Shown here piece by piece: positions 1-13,214 of a stretch of 64,000 bases of DNA. The notes under the pieces are model-generated. The model worked only from the letters and a program-made list of their open reading frames with translations, was not told the origin of the DNA and ran no database searches. Every line of letters begins with the position of its first letter. Position 1 is the first letter of the stretch. The position numbers and the translations under genes are program-made. Where the stretch lies: NCBI GenBank assembly GCA_963930655.1, contig OZ005621.1, forward strand, positions 4,823,001 through 4,887,000, given 5' to 3'. The DNA is from Myrica gale (Eukaryota; Streptophyta; Magnoliopsida; Fagales; Myricaceae).

Positions 1-117
1 CTAATACCACTCACAGGGTTTTTGGCTTAGTAATTGTTGGATTGTGTGACTGCAGAGATCCTGAGATTAGTCGCGCTTCGCGTAAGTTAACCGAACACCC
101 CGTTAGGAAAAAAAAAC
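1..117. repeat. Possible retroposon 3' end fragment
   Basis: The first ~110 bases contain a stretch around 75-107 (GATTAGTCGCGC, then GTAAGTTAACC and GAACACC) that resembles the 3' part of plant SINE or LINE copies, followed by an A-run near 110. The element is cut by the window edge and no target duplication can be seen, so the call is tentative. Confidence 0.25.
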
Positions 118-2364
118 TCCAAGTCTTTTTATTAACCACTTAAGCCAAACTGCACATAATAAGTGAACTGTTCAACAGATATGATGTATAGTATATTCAA
201 AAGATAAGGAGCAGCATAACTTCCGCCTAAGATTTTTAATGCAATCTTCCAAGATATGTGTGAGAGAAAAGAGAGAGAATAATGAATTGTCAATAACCTT
301 ATACGCCTCATATGACCTGAAACTCAAAAAGTTAAATAAAATGATTAGGATTCTCCTTCTGGCAATTTTGGGATCAAGAAAAGAGAACCCAGCAGATAAT
401 AGGTCCCCACAGATGCCTCAGAGCATTTTACCTGAAAAAGATTAGAAAAGAAGGGGAAAGGAAAAAGCGTGTAGGGCTTCTTTTCCCCATGAAACTGTAC
501 CTTATTATTGAATGAAATTCAACTAATCTGCTGAGAAAAAAAAACAAAGAAATTCAACTAATCAGAACCTAAGAACAGCTGTACCATTGGCTGTGCTGTG
601 CCAAATCAAGATTCGTTGTAAAAGAGCTTAAAAAATAGATAAAATAAGTGAAAAACGTGGGGAGATCAATGTGCATGCATCCTATGATGAAATATAAGAG
701 TTGGTCATTGGCTGATGGAGATCATACTTGCCACATGGCATGTTCTCCGCTGTACAAGGTTGATCGGCTATGTTTGTGGAAGACCAATTAAATAACATGA
801 CATACGGGGGGGAAGGTAATAAAAGAAACCCACCCTCAGACAGAGGAAGCATTACCAGCTTGTTCTGACAGGGACTGCTCTGCTGCCCTGTATCTCCCTA
901 TCTGGAGAGGCTAATAACACTGCGTTGACTCCTCCTCCTTTCCCATGGAGAGAGAGAGATTTTCTGGGCTTCCATAAGCAGCAACGTGTCCTTGCTCAGG
1001 AGAGAGAGGAAAAAGACACTACTAATCTGTACTACTGTTTTAATTTTCTGAGCAATAAACTTCATCGATGGTAGTAAAAGGCCCTACGTGAGGCAGTGGT
1101 AGGGTCTCAGGGACAAAAGTATCAAACGGATTAGAGGGTCTTGGAACACAAAAATTATGCTATTCTTGACTTGTAGCAGAAAACTATGGGTGTCTTACCC
1201 AGAATAAAGAACCAATATACTTATTTTTAAGGGTTATCTCAATCTGCAAGTGGAGATAGAACTCCAGTCAATGCTTAGGTGTAGGACAAGTTAAGGACCC
1301 AAATTTACTGTACATCTACAACTCAGACGAGACATCCATTGGATCCTAAGAAATTGATAATATTACAACCTTTCAAGCCAGAAATCATGATGCATTGAAT
1401 CTTGGAGGTATAATAAATTATGTTTCAAGGAAAAACAGAGGACCTCTTGGGCCATGGACATAGGGAATTATAATTACCATATAATTAATGATACTTTTAA
1501 AATAAATCTCAGCGGTTTAGAGTAACATTAGGGTTAGTAACTCCGCTATTGAACCACATACAGCCATGGTCATCTATGGTAAACTCTAAAATGATAGAGT
1601 TGTGGTCATCAAGCTTTTTCTTTCTGCAACTATTGTTGCCCCTGGCAAATTTAAGGAGACAACGAATGTAATACACGTGTTTACTTTAACTAAAATAATA
1701 TACAATTTAATAAAATCTCTCTCTCTCTCTTCTAAATAGGTTTCAATTGTATTTGCCAATCTTATGTTGTCCTCCGTTCCAAAGATTGTTTGAATTGGCA
1801 TTGTTATGACCAACCTCCAATTGCTCCTTCCTAACCTTTATTGGCATGTTTGCGCCCATCCCAACATCTTGACGTCAGGGAGGAAGCATAACCAACCTCT
1901 AATTGCTCCTTCCTAACCTTTATTGCTTAGAAGTAAGCCTTTGATACTTATCTGTCTCATCTCCATGTTGGGTACCGACGGATGCTAATTGCTATATATT
2001 GTTATATAGATGTAGTTAGTAAGCACTAAGCACAACCTTTTGTTGTGTGTTTTTCTGCCTCTTTTGCTTAGAAAGAAAAGCAGATATCTAATTTATATGT
2101 AAATTGTTTCTTCTTAGTGGTTCTTAGAAATAGAGTATTTTTTCCGCTTAGTCTAAAGGTTGCATATTGAAGTAACTTCTACGTGAACGGTGAACCCCAT
2201 GTGTAGCTTTCAATATGAAGCATTAACAATTTCGAGGACGTTGAGGAAAAAAAAGAAAAAGAAAAAAGCACGAACAGAATCAAAAGTTAAGAGAAAATTA
2301 AGGGGATTATAGTAAGGCGGATATTTATGGAAAAAAAATTAAATTTGACGCATAACTATTAAAA
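118..2364. other. Intergenic region upstream of the AHP gene
   Basis: No coding region is supported here. The stretch holds short AT-rich sequence, a purine-rich GAGA tract near 950-960, a short CT run near 1717-1730, and one spaced direct repeat listed separately. The small open frames do not resemble known proteins. It may include the promoter of the AHP gene that begins near 2.4-2.8 kb. Confidence 0.5.
1809..1926 (+). repeat. 36-bp direct repeat, spacing 82 bp
   Basis: A 36-base segment beginning ACCAACCTC and ending CCTTTATTG occurs at 1809-1844 and again at 1891-1926 with one visible mismatch. The spacer contains GACGTCA. It is a local duplication of non-coding DNA with no function visible. 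Confidence 0.8.
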
Positions 2365-2793
2365 TCAAAAGCAAACAAAATAAAGCAGAAATATTACCAA
2401 AAAAATTGGTGGAAAAGGTCTGGTGAAGCCGTGAAGGGGACAGGGGAGCTTATTATAAAAAAAAATGCGCACAAACGACGTAAAGGGAGAGAGCGAATGG
2501 TGGGGGGTGTTGTTCTGTGAGAAGGCACTCAAAAGCAGAGAACAATTGTAAAGAGGAATAAAGGGCAGGGCGTTAGACTGTACTAGTACTAACAGCAGAC
2601 ACATACCCAAAAGGAAGAAACCCTTGGATTCTGCTCTGCGCATTGATTTCATCAAATCCCTTTCAAGGTTTCCAAGCATTTGTATACGCTTTGATTGTGT
2701 AGTAATTTCTCAAGATCTGCAATACTTAAGCCTCGATCTTTATTGGGTCACGGATTGGTGTCTGTCTGTGTAGAGGGGAGCAAAGGCCAAGGC

Positions 2794-4263
2794 ATGGAGA
2801 TGGGTCAGATGCAGAGACGATTGGCTGACTACACAAAGTCCTTGTTTATGGAGGTAAACCAGAGGAAAGTGTAAACTTTATGAAAACATCTTTTATGGGT
2901 TTGTGTTTTTCGATATGTTTGGTTTGTCTGGTGTGTCTGATCTGTTGGCTTGTAATTGCTTTTGTTTTTTGGTTTTCTATGTGTTGGTTTTGATTTTGTG
3001 GGGCTTTGTTTTGTTCGTGAGAGAAGGGGATTCTGGATGCTCAGTTTTTACAGCTTCAGCAACTCCAAGATGAGAGCAACCCAGATTTCGTTGTTGAAGT
3101 CTCCTCTCTTTTCTTTGAAGATTCTGAGAAGCTTCTCAATGATATCGCCAGAGCTCTGTGAGGATTCGAGCTCCCTCTCCCCCTCTTTCTCTCTCACAAT
3201 CCTTGTATATTTCCTTTTTTGTTTCTGCTGAGAAAATTTTCTTTTAGATACTTTTAGCCGGGGCTAAAAGTTTGTTTGGGATTTTCCTTTTTCTTTTCTC
3301 TTTGTGCAGAGATCAGCAAAGTGTTGATTTCAAAAGGGTTGATGCTCATGTTCACCAATTGAAGGGCAGCAGCGCAAGGTACATGTAACTTTGACTCTTT
3401 TTGGTCCACCCCTAGTTCTGTTACGCTTGTGTTTTTTGGTTTCAAGAAAAAGAGGAGGAGAAATCGAAAACTGGAACGAAGACAAGAAAACAATAACCTT
3501 GACTGTATAAGACTTGTAAAGTAAAAACTACTGCTTTGCGATTGTGATATCTGTTTTGACAGTTAGAAGAATTGGTTTCGTACCAAGTTTTACGTTTCTC
3601 CAACTGGGTCTGAACCCTAATTCTACACCAAGTTTTTACGTTGCATCTCACTACAAATTTTATGAAATCTCTATTACATGATTTAGGTATATGATTTAGT
3701 ACGAAAAGAAAAAAATCAAAAGTGTATTGTGTCTATAAAGTGTAGAGCTTCCGTTATCTTCTTTTAATCAAATTAAACATGGTTTCCTGCCTATCAGCGT
3801 GGGTGCACAAAGAGTCAAAAATGCCTGCGTTGCTTTCCGCAACTTCTGTGAAGAACAGAACGTTGAAGGGTCAGTAATTATTCTCCTCTACCTCACATAA
3901 AAGCTATTTTCGTTTCGTGTAGCAGCAATTGAGTCTGATATTTGGAAGATCAAGATAATTTTGTAACTAAGAGGATGTGGATTACAGGTGCGTGAGATGT
4001 CTGCAACAAATAAAACAAGAGTACTGCCTTGTGAAGAACAAGCTTGAGACCCTGTTCAGGGTGAGTAGAATAGACTTTGGCTTAGAATAAATTCTGGCAA
4101 GACTATATATGTATATATATATATATATATATATTTACTTATTCTTTGGATGAATAACTAGGAAAACTATTAACGTCAAAAATTTTACACTAATGTTCAG
4201 TTAGAGCAACAAATTGTGGCTGCCGGTGGGTCTGTAGTTCCTATGACGGAATTGGGTTTCTGA
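2794..4263 (+). CDS. AHP: Histidine-containing phosphotransfer protein (AHP1/AHP5-like)
   Basis: Six exons on the + strand: 2794-2853, 3027-3157, 3310-3378, 3798-3869, 3988-4060 and 4201-4263. All introns are GT-AG and the joined frame is 468 nt, encoding 155 aa, the usual AHP length. The protein is a single HPt domain. The phospho-accepting histidine is His79 in the HQLKGSS signature, which lies in exon 3. AHPs carry phosphate from cytokinin-receptor histidine kinases in the membrane to response regulators in the nucleus. The helical core ([17 protein letters not shown]) and the downstream [16 protein letters not shown] stretch also match the family. The keyed histidine argues for an active transmitter rather than a pseudo-HPt such as AHP6, which has Asn there. 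The start is the first in-frame ATG giving the conserved N-terminus. Confidence 0.93.
4108..4134. repeat. (TA)n microsatellite in AHP intron 5
   Basis: A run of alternating T and A lies inside the last AHP intron, between exon 5 (ending 4060) and exon 6 (starting 4201). It is a simple-sequence repeat and likely length-polymorphic. Confidence 0.9.
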
Positions 4264-5599
4264 GGCTACCAAACTGCCAGAGAGCAAGTCAAGTCTAATT
4301 GGTGGGGTTTGTTGTAGAGAAGCTTTTATATCAGTTTTTATGTGAACCGCTTTTGTTACTTATGGTTCTCTTTAAACCAGTGTGCCTTATGCTGCTTGTA
4401 TGAATGAAAAGAGAGCTTTCCATCTTATGCTACTTCTCATCATGAGATTCGGACCTCAATTTGGTGGTCTTCTTTAGTGCAATGACTTATCTTCCTTTTT
4501 TTTCATATGATGCTGATTGGAAAGTCATGTTGTTGAATTATGAAATTCTGACCAATTGCAATGGCATAGCTTCGGTGCGTTTGCAATTAGGTTGGAATCA
4601 CACTTTCTAGAGGGAGCTTGAAAAGCATTGAAAAGAAAGAAAAATTTGGCTGGGAAAGGAAAAGCATCTTCTTGTCTATGTCATTTTAGAGTGCATACCA
4701 TGAAAAAGCTTTTATCCTCCAGATCACAGTGCACAAAGTCTTTGCCTTTTAGCAGGCAAGACCGCGTGGTAGCCACTAAAATTTGGCTGCTGTTGTCGGA
4801 AGAACTTCATGTTTGTCAATGATAAGTTTTCCTTTGTTGGCACAAGAAGAGGATGATGAAAACTTTTTAGTATTAATAAATTCGAATGGCCAGCTCCTTT
4901 TGAAATTGGAAGAACAGAGGAGTATGAATCCATTTGCAAAGATATGATTCTTCAGGACAATCGTGATGTTGGAGCTGTCTCTTTCCGTGGCTACAGAGGG
5001 TGGACAAAAACGTGGAAATAAGTGGAAGAATTAGGTACCCTTCCCTTCTGTTATTTGTCTGAGAAAAAAGTATCAAGGAAAGAATCAGAAGACCGATCAC
5101 CACAAACTATTGCCTTTTGTTTAACTCATCCTTCCGCTTTTTTCGTTTCCTCGAATAAAGATTTCAGTGCCTGGCTGAGATGCAAATAGTACTTGTTCGA
5201 TATCAGAGAAGCATGGAAAATGGAAAGCTTTTCGTGACTACCAAAGAGGAGCAATGACATACTACTACTACTAAAAAAAACCAGAAAATGCAAAAAGAAC
5301 AGAAGATTATTTTATTTTCCCTAAGCAACGAAGTTTCATTCTAAGATATAAATAGTAGAAAAGCAAAGCTTCAAGTGGGCCTAAACCAAGAGTCCTGACG
5401 AGACAGGACATCAAATTATATATGTTCCAAACTTGTAGGATGGAGAACGAACTACAGCCAATGAAGAGTTTGATTCAATAAAAACTAAGGGGGGAAACAA
5501 ACAGCTGTGAATGTTACTTCCGTTTGTTCTGTCCTATGCTTTGTTTTGCTTTTATTGAGCTAACTCGAAAGCAGACCGGTTCCTATATGAACCATGGTT
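4264..5599. other. Intergenic region between AHP and NSH3 copy A
   Basis: This spacer contains the 3' flank of the AHP gene and, near 5551-5556, a TTTATT that reads AATAAA on the - strand and could be the poly(A) signal of the convergent nucleoside hydrolase gene. The short open frames at 4.6-5.1 kb match nothing I recognise. Confidence 0.5.
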
Positions 5600-8500
5600 T
5601 TATATGAAGTCCTCCGTATCAGCAGTACACATGAACTGCTGTACATTAAGTGTATTGCAGCCATTTCCTGGAAGAAAACTCAGGTTATTTGCCGGAGCAC
5701 TCCACCTTCTCCTCTGATCATCAGAACTTCCTATCACAGCCGACTGCTTTGTTTTTCCGAGCTCATTCACATATTGATCATAGTACGCTGTAGGGTCAAT
5801 ATTTTCCAATATTTTGACCAATTTTCCATGGTATTCATCAATCACAGTTTGTCCATCTTTGAATTCAACACCTTCAGCAAAGACATTGATGGGCTCCATT
5901 CGCAAAGTTGGCTTTAGAGAGGAATGATCACCAGCCAGGGCTACTGCACCAAGGATTTCACTCAGGAATATATCCTGCACCAGAATAACATTCAGTACAG
6001 GCAGCCAAGGCAGAGGAAAAACAACAGCTCACCAAAAAAAACACAAAAAGGCAGTGGAAACAACAAGTAGGGTATCCATTTGAGGGAAATTCAAAAAGTA
6101 TCCAGTTAGAATCATACAAAATTATCATAACGCTAGAGACCTTTCAAATCCTTTGCAGAATGTGGAAAACCGTTTAAAAAAAAAATTTGACATGCGCAGC
6201 AGTAATGGAATTCTACTATGTTATTTGAAATACCGACCTTAACTTTCATGGGAAGTTGAGGGCCCCTAATTTCTCATGTCTATAGATTAAAAACTTACCG
6301 TATGTTGATATCTTAGGTGCCTTTGTTGCAGGCGGTATAGCCTTGACAGCAAACGGTGGGCGAACTTAGCCTCTGGTGTCGTCTTTGTCTCCTGAAACCT
6401 TTCTAAGATCCTTGGAAACGAACCAACTCTACGCTGGATGCCAAGTGGGATAAGTGTGATGTCAAGTTCCGAATCAAAGACGGTCTTTGCAGCTACAGGG
6501 TCAAGAAACATATTGAACTCCGCAAATTCATTGGAGGGAACAGAGAAGACATTTCCTTTGTCCATGTCACTGTGGCTGATGTGTCCTCCAACTATATATA
6601 CCTTCTGCAGTGAGATTTGAAATGATTGGGTGATGTTAGTATCATATGCCTATTATCCAATTTCTTGGCTTCTTCAACAAATAGTCGAAAGCAAATGTTG
6701 TCAATTTCAGCAGCAGTATAGAACTCGTATATTCTTGGTCAGAAAAGCATGCTTCGCCTAGAAATTTAGGAATGTATTGCAGCAAAAGTTCTAGGCGGTA
6801 ACTTAATGCAGCTCTTAAGAGATAATTAAACTCCATCAGAATGATGGATGATCCTGTGACAAAATAAATGTAATGTTGAAGTAGCACCTAAGTCATCATC
6901 TTTGGCTTGCTCGTTTACTTTCAATTCCTTTTCCTACAGTTTTTTTTCTTCTTCTGGGGGATTCCTTTTCCAACTTGATTTGCATAAGAGATAATTAATA
7001 AGCAAATTATCTACTTACCTGTATAAGAGAAGTGGTGCTGTTCTCTGATACAAGGATTCTGGCTAGATTTGTCAGAGGTCCATTTGTCAGTATGGTGATC
7101 TTAGACCCTGGGTCAAGTGTTTCCACTACAGACTCCCAAACTTCCAAAGCAGATGGCTGTCGGAGTCCAGGGTAATCAGAGTCCGGAGAAGCTCCATACT
7201 TGACAGACGTCTCAGCCGTATACCTGGTATGGAGATCTAACATTCAGAGTCCCAGTCTATATTACACCCAGGTAGAGTAAACAAAGACACCAAATATACT
7301 GTCAAGTTGACTCTGACTAGTATAAGAAGCTTCATTAAAACACTTATTGTAAAATCCCAGTCAATAGGTTAACCGAATATCGCTCCTATATGATGGAGTG
7401 ACTCTACAAGATTGTACATCATTGGGCTACCCGAGATCTATTATCAACTGGTTTTCATCCTCTTTAAAAATGAAAGCAGATTCATTTCCAATATTCCAGC
7501 CAAGAATCTAAAACCAATACTAAGAGGTGGGAATGTATCAAATTAATACATTATAAAACAAAAGGAGGAGTCTTTATTTCACCTTCTAGGGCTTCGCGGC
7601 AAATCACGAGCAAGACCATAGAGGGTGTCAGAATCAAGAAGTCCACCACTCCCATGCGGGATGGCTTTAATGTATTTGCAGTCTCCAACAGCTGAGAAGA
7701 TTGAATCTGACTGGTTCATTCCAAATACATCTCCAAGACCAACTGGGATGTCATCACGGCCCATCATATGAAGTAAATCGTAAATGACATCTATTGTAGC
7801 AGCATTGGCCCATCCAGTTGGGCTCACAAGTATTGCCTGAATGAATCATAAAAGCTGTTTATTGATATAATCCAGGTTTTTCAACAATGTAGTCATTATT
7901 TTCACTTGGATCAATATTTTATGCAATATGTTACAAATGAGTCAATAGTATTTAATCAGAAAGCAACTTGCACAAATTGCTCAATTTACAGATTGTCAGA
8001 ACGCTGTGAAAACCAAACTTTAATCATGATAAGACAAAGACCACTCTACCTTGAGGTTGATCACTTCCACAGGTACTTTCAGGAGGTAGAACAAAGCTAG
8101 AAAGTCTCCGGCACTCATATCCATGTCGAAAACAACAGGTTTCCCGAGTGTTTTAGATCCAAAATCTGGTCTGTACAGAGCTTGTTCATAATAGGGAAAC
8201 TGTGTCGTAAAATTAAATCTCCCAGTCTGTTCCTGGCGGTTTAGATCCTGCAAGAAAGTGTGTTGGGAGTAGATTCACATATACTTCACAATGAGGATGT
8301 AGGCCAAACCACTATGAGAGCATGCAAGTTTTCATTGTGTCTATGTAGGGGAAGTATGCTGTGGAAAATAATAAATCAGAGAGTTGAATGAATGTGGCTC
8401 TATAATTATGGATAAAATTCATTGATAAAATTACCTCCAAGAAACTTTTATAAAACTCTCTGTTCAGTGGGCTGTCCTTGTCCCGATTAGGTTTTGCTTT

Positions 8501-11500
8501 TGTAGCAACAAGCACACGTACTGCCTCTGGACCAGTTACCTCTGCTGTATAACCATCCTATTAGATGCAACCAATAGCACATCAATAATTTTAGCAAGAC
8601 AACAAATAAGTCCTGACAGTATTCATCATTCTATATGCATGAAGCAAGTTACAGGTCAGCCCAAGTTTTTAAGCGTGCTCTATATGTAGATGAATATATA
8701 TCCTCTTTAACAAAGTATGCTTATGGGAGAAAAGAAGCAAAATCTTTTGTTGTGGGTGGGATGGGGGTAAAAAATGAGGGCAGCTGGTGGCAAGTGCTAA
8801 AAAGTTGTCTCTCTAATGTTACAAGATGAAGCAAGAATACCTGGCAATTCCCCTTCCCATTCTTCTCAATGCAAAATGGATCTTGAAGTGCGATCTGGAC
8901 ATGACCACTATGTACTCCATCTTTCTTCAGATTGAATTTTGGAACTACACAGCCATCAAAAAATGGATTGGAGCCATCAGACAACCCATAAGGTTTGTTG
9001 GAAGTAACTACTGTTAGATTCATATACTCCATGTCGGCGAATTCATTTTTGCCGCTAATATTGTCTGCGTTAAGCATGATTGAAGTTGCCACACCAGCTG
9101 CGAAGCAGTCCCACATGAAATAGTCCTGCAGATAATTAAATAGATGCAAACCATAATTGGAGGTCAACAGAAATGGAAGATGGTGATAACATGTAGACTG
9201 GTTCTATACACTGAGCACCTTCAGGAAATTACCGCATAGAATTGGTCTTCAGACTCTGCGTCACGAATTGCTTTCAATGTCTTGAAGCAGTATTGTGCCT
9301 CGTATGTTTTCTGACTCTGCTCGAATGAGTGAAAGTAGTTCTCATTAATTGGTATGGTGTTCGTTGCATCCAGAGGAACAAGGGTGATGGGAATATCAGA
9401 ATGAAAAACCTGAGATAGAAATGATGGTCAAATGCAACCACGTTTGGATTTAACACGTACACTAACAAAGGAGTCTGAATGATGTTGATCCAGTGCTGTT
9501 TTTAGGATACCCTATATGTTATGTTAATCTATCAACACAATCATTTCTCTCATGAGACTTGTAGTAGAATAGGAAAACAGAGACAAAGGATCCCTTATAA
9601 AGCACATTCTAGGAACTGCATTACCTGGTATGCAGCAAAAGGATCTCCAAACATATTGAACTCCGCATAAGGATTACTAGAATAGGCAGTGAACAAATTA
9701 CCACGGTCACCGCAATGGCGAGGCACACAAGACGAGCTAGCATTTTGTGGGCAACAACTGGCCAGGTTTGGCCTCACACCGCCACCCATGACATAAATAT
9801 GCTCGATATTTTCCTTGAGACGTGGATTAGTCATCAGGAAAATAGCAAAATTAGTATGTGCTCCAAAAAGAAATACAGTTATGGGACCTGCTGATATTTT
9901 GTCAATCATCACTTGCTGAGCAGTTGGTTGTTCAAGAGGAGTATACCTCCTTCTCCCCTAATCACATCACAAATTATGTGGTTAGATACATAAATAATAT
10001 GAACTTCATACCATGAAATGAAGTAAACAAAAAATCTCTGAAATTTTCCATTGAACCGAGTCAGATACACTACTTGCAAACAGAAAGTTTAAAGATATGG
10101 TTTGGGCTCCCTGGCTACTACTAAACACCATTCGAAAGCCAAAGGAACTTGAAGAATGTTTTTCTTCATGCTTCCTGGATACGATATAGATCCTTTGTTA
10201 GGACCTTCCACTATTTGCAACCTTCCAACTCTCACATCTTATGGCAACATACACCAGGAATATGCAGATTGGATCGAGTGTTCATAGTGAATCGCAATGT
10301 CAATCAATAGCTAACATTTTGTAAACAGTTCAGACTTCAGTTATCTACTTAAATTGTTGTATCTCCAAAGTGTTCAGCTCAATTTGACCAATAATTTCCA
10401 CAGAGGGTGGTAAAATGATGTCTTGATCAGGAAGCATAATACAAGTTGGACAAGTGCTGTATCTTAGCAGAGGACACTGGAGGGGGAAATCAGTCGATTG
10501 AACATCCAATGAAGCTTCTTGGACTCCAGATTGTGATATAGTTTACTGGCACTTAACTTCCCACAAAGTAGAAGCAGCGACACAGATTTCATCCAAGCTT
10601 GGAGTACTATACAATTTCATACCTGCGGGAGGAAAGCTTTTCGCATTCCATAGTTGGTGTCAACATCTAATCGACCTTCTTGGCCGACAGGAATAGCTTG
10701 CCTATACCTGCAATATCCAGAGGTTGTAGTCCCCTGATACATTCAGCTAAAGATTAGTACCATATACATACTGCTGAGGGTAAAACTAAATCACCAAATG
10801 TTTATTTATTATGGCCTTTAAACACAGATTTAGAACCATTCACGCGGCTTACCAATGGTTCAGATGACCTATAGAAGATGTGGTCTAGAATGTCATGGAA
10901 CACCACTAGGATTTTTCTAGTAAATCATACATACGAAGTAATCACAGTATACGCATCCACACCTGTTCAATAAGAGGAAGATACCCTCCAACATTTGGGA
11001 GTATTGTGCCATTTTCTAGTATCCCACCTTCTCCTCCTACTCCAACAGCAATGTCGTCACGGTCCATCATGTACAGGAGATCATAGATTTGATTCACAGC
11101 ATGTCCGGCGTCACTCCATGCATTAGTACTGATAGTGACTGCCTGCAGCAGCCAGCAAGTTAAAACAAGCTTCACTTATGTCCCTCGCAATAACAAAAAT
11201 TTACTTGGCACATTTGAAGCTTGAAGCGATCAGATGTAGCCAATATCGTACAATAACTGGTAGCTAATACCATTAAAATGCAAGAGTTTTAACATTAAAG
11301 CCGTTAGGATGATTTTGAGCACCCATATAAAATGACCAAATTCAGACCTGATATCATTAAAAAAACAATTCGTTATGAGCTTACCTCCAGTTCAAACTCT
11401 GATCTGTTCTGCTTCAAGAGGTACAACAAAGCAAATAAATCATCGGTATCAACATCTGTATCCAAAAGAATTCGACGTGGGCGACCCTCCGCAGTGTATG

Positions 11501-11570
11501 GATTAGCTCCAACAACTCCTACGACCAATAAGATCACAACCCAAAACTTCCTCAGCAGCAACATTCTCAT
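5600..11570 (-). CDS. NSH3: Double-domain nucleoside N-ribohydrolase, NSH3-like, copy A
   Basis: Twelve exons (5' to 3'): 11570-11385, 11142-10963, 10733-10623, 9957-9625, 9409-9233, 9125-8841, 8557-8435, 8247-8050, 7836-7583, 7223-7019, 6604-6299, 5974-5600. They join to a 910-aa frame. Residues ~8-27 are a hydrophobic signal peptide. Domain 1 starts with the calcium/ribose motif DTDVDTDD (37-44) and later has [12 protein letters not shown]. Domain 2 has DMDMSAGD (506-513), NGPLTNLAR and [12 protein letters not shown]. The family hydrolyses inosine, adenosine, guanosine or uridine to base plus ribose. Arabidopsis NSH3 is apoplastic and the signal peptide fits that. Start chosen: the ATG giving [10 protein letters not shown], because the paralogue at 18.4-24.8 kb aligns there, although the frame stays open upstream to 12041. 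The C-terminus runs ~28 residues past the paralogue's stop. In domain 2 the first Asp of the DD pair is Gly. Confidence 0.93.
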
Positions 11571-13202
11571 AGTTCTAACCAGAACTCGCAATTCTCTTCC
11601 CTCAAAAATTACATGCAACGTCGAACACTGCTCCTCCTTCTGGAAAGCATGAAACACAACCCAAAAGAGTGACAAAAACATAAAAACTCGGAAGTATAAA
11701 GAATGAGGAGTGTAGAAAACTACTGAAGTACTGCTTGGAACAGGGTAAGGAGGAGCTAGAGCACGGACTAGTTGAAATGATGAGGAGAATGGTAAGGACG
11801 ACGGTAGCAAGTGACAGGGCGCAGGCACAACCCCTTTAGTATTAGTGCGGCGAGAGAAGGGACAATTGACAAAAGTGATGCAAAACTTTCTGTCTTCATT
11901 GGCAGCAGTAGTCGCAAGATACTTGGACTTGTCTTTCGATAGTGTGAGAGAGGGCATAAACGACTTATCATTGTCTGTGAGGAGATTGTTGGGGGCGCTT
12001 GAGCCGCTTGTTGTAGTCCCCTGTTTATCTAGAGTTTGCAATTTTTTTATATTTATTTACACTTTATACTTAATATTTTAACTATTAAATGTGATACGTG
12101 ATTTATATTTTATTAATTTTAATGGTAAGGCTATATTTTAAGTGAAAATATAAAATTATTAATAATTTAAGACATAACGTATCGAGTTTGATAATCTATC
12201 ATGCATATTATAAAAAATATAGTAATTTGAGAGGGTAAAATATAATTTTTCTAAATTATATATAAGATGAAAGATTTGTATATAAGTTTAAAGTTCGGGT
12301 AGTTTCTTTAAAAAAAAAGAATACCGTGGACCAGAAACGACAAAGTCTAATAATGATCTTGGAGATTGAGGAGGTTCGCCATTCCCTACACGTAGCTGTG
12401 AGCGGTTGTCTCTCCAACGATATATATATATTTTAGTTTTCAACGCATTTTTCTATTATAGCAAAAATATATAAATAAATAAAAAGAATATTAATAGATG
12501 GAAATGCTCTCTTAGTGGGGGCAAAAAAAAACAATGGAAGGGGAGCTGGATCCTCTAGGCTATTGGTGGATCCAATTCTTTTAATCCTGGCCGTTCTTCT
12601 AAAATGGAAGACTGAGATTAAGCCACATCATCCATTTTCGAAACAAAACTTCAAAACTTCAAATAATGCAAAAATAAAAATAAAAAACAAAGAGTACGGC
12701 CTTAAGTTCGAGTATGCAAGCTCTCACTTTCCAATATAAAGAGTATAGCTCAAAACCTGTTACACGACCAAGATGAAGCCTGTGGGTTAAGAAATTAGGT
12801 TGTGTCGAAGAAGACAAGGGGAAGACACGAGGTTGGGGGATGTGGCGTATAAACAGATGGATGGGTTTGGATTATGTAACGTTGTGTGGATGGGCTGTAA
12901 TGTATGTGTATGGGCTGTAAGTGTGTGCAGTTATTAAAGTGAAATAATGCAATGTGGGCTGATGTGGGCTGTAACAATATCTGAGGCCCATATTCTATTT
13001 CAGCTTTCTAGAATATAGAGGAGCGGTTACTATAATCTAGGGTATCGAAAATCATCCAACTATGTCTATGGAGTTTGCTAATTCTTGAATATTGGCAAGT
13101 TTCTCAATGAATATAAGTTGATTTACATATTTGTTCTCAGTACAATCATTCAAACTCTATAAAAATCCATTACAATGTAGAAGACTGTTACAAAATCTTG
13201 CA
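11571..13202. other. 5' flank of NSH3 copy A and AT-rich spacer
   Basis: Sequence from 11571 to about 11700 aligns in short blocks with the 5' flank of the second copy (for example a shared TTGACAAAAACAT/GTGACAAAAACAT stretch), so the leader was duplicated with the gene. The copy A reading frame stays open to 12041, probably by chance. From 12.0 to 12.5 kb the DNA is AT-rich with no gene signal. Confidence 0.5.
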
Positions 13203-13214
13203 TACTCGAACTTA
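12703..13214. repeat. Element bounded by 18-bp perfect inverted repeats
   Basis: TAAGTTCGAGTATGCAAG at 12703-12720 has its exact reverse complement at 13197-13214. The ~510-bp interior contains several ATGGGCTGTAA/GTGGGCTG repeats near 12885-12975 and no open frame of note. The arrangement suggests a short-TIR non-autonomous transposon, but no clear target duplication was found. Confidence 0.45.
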
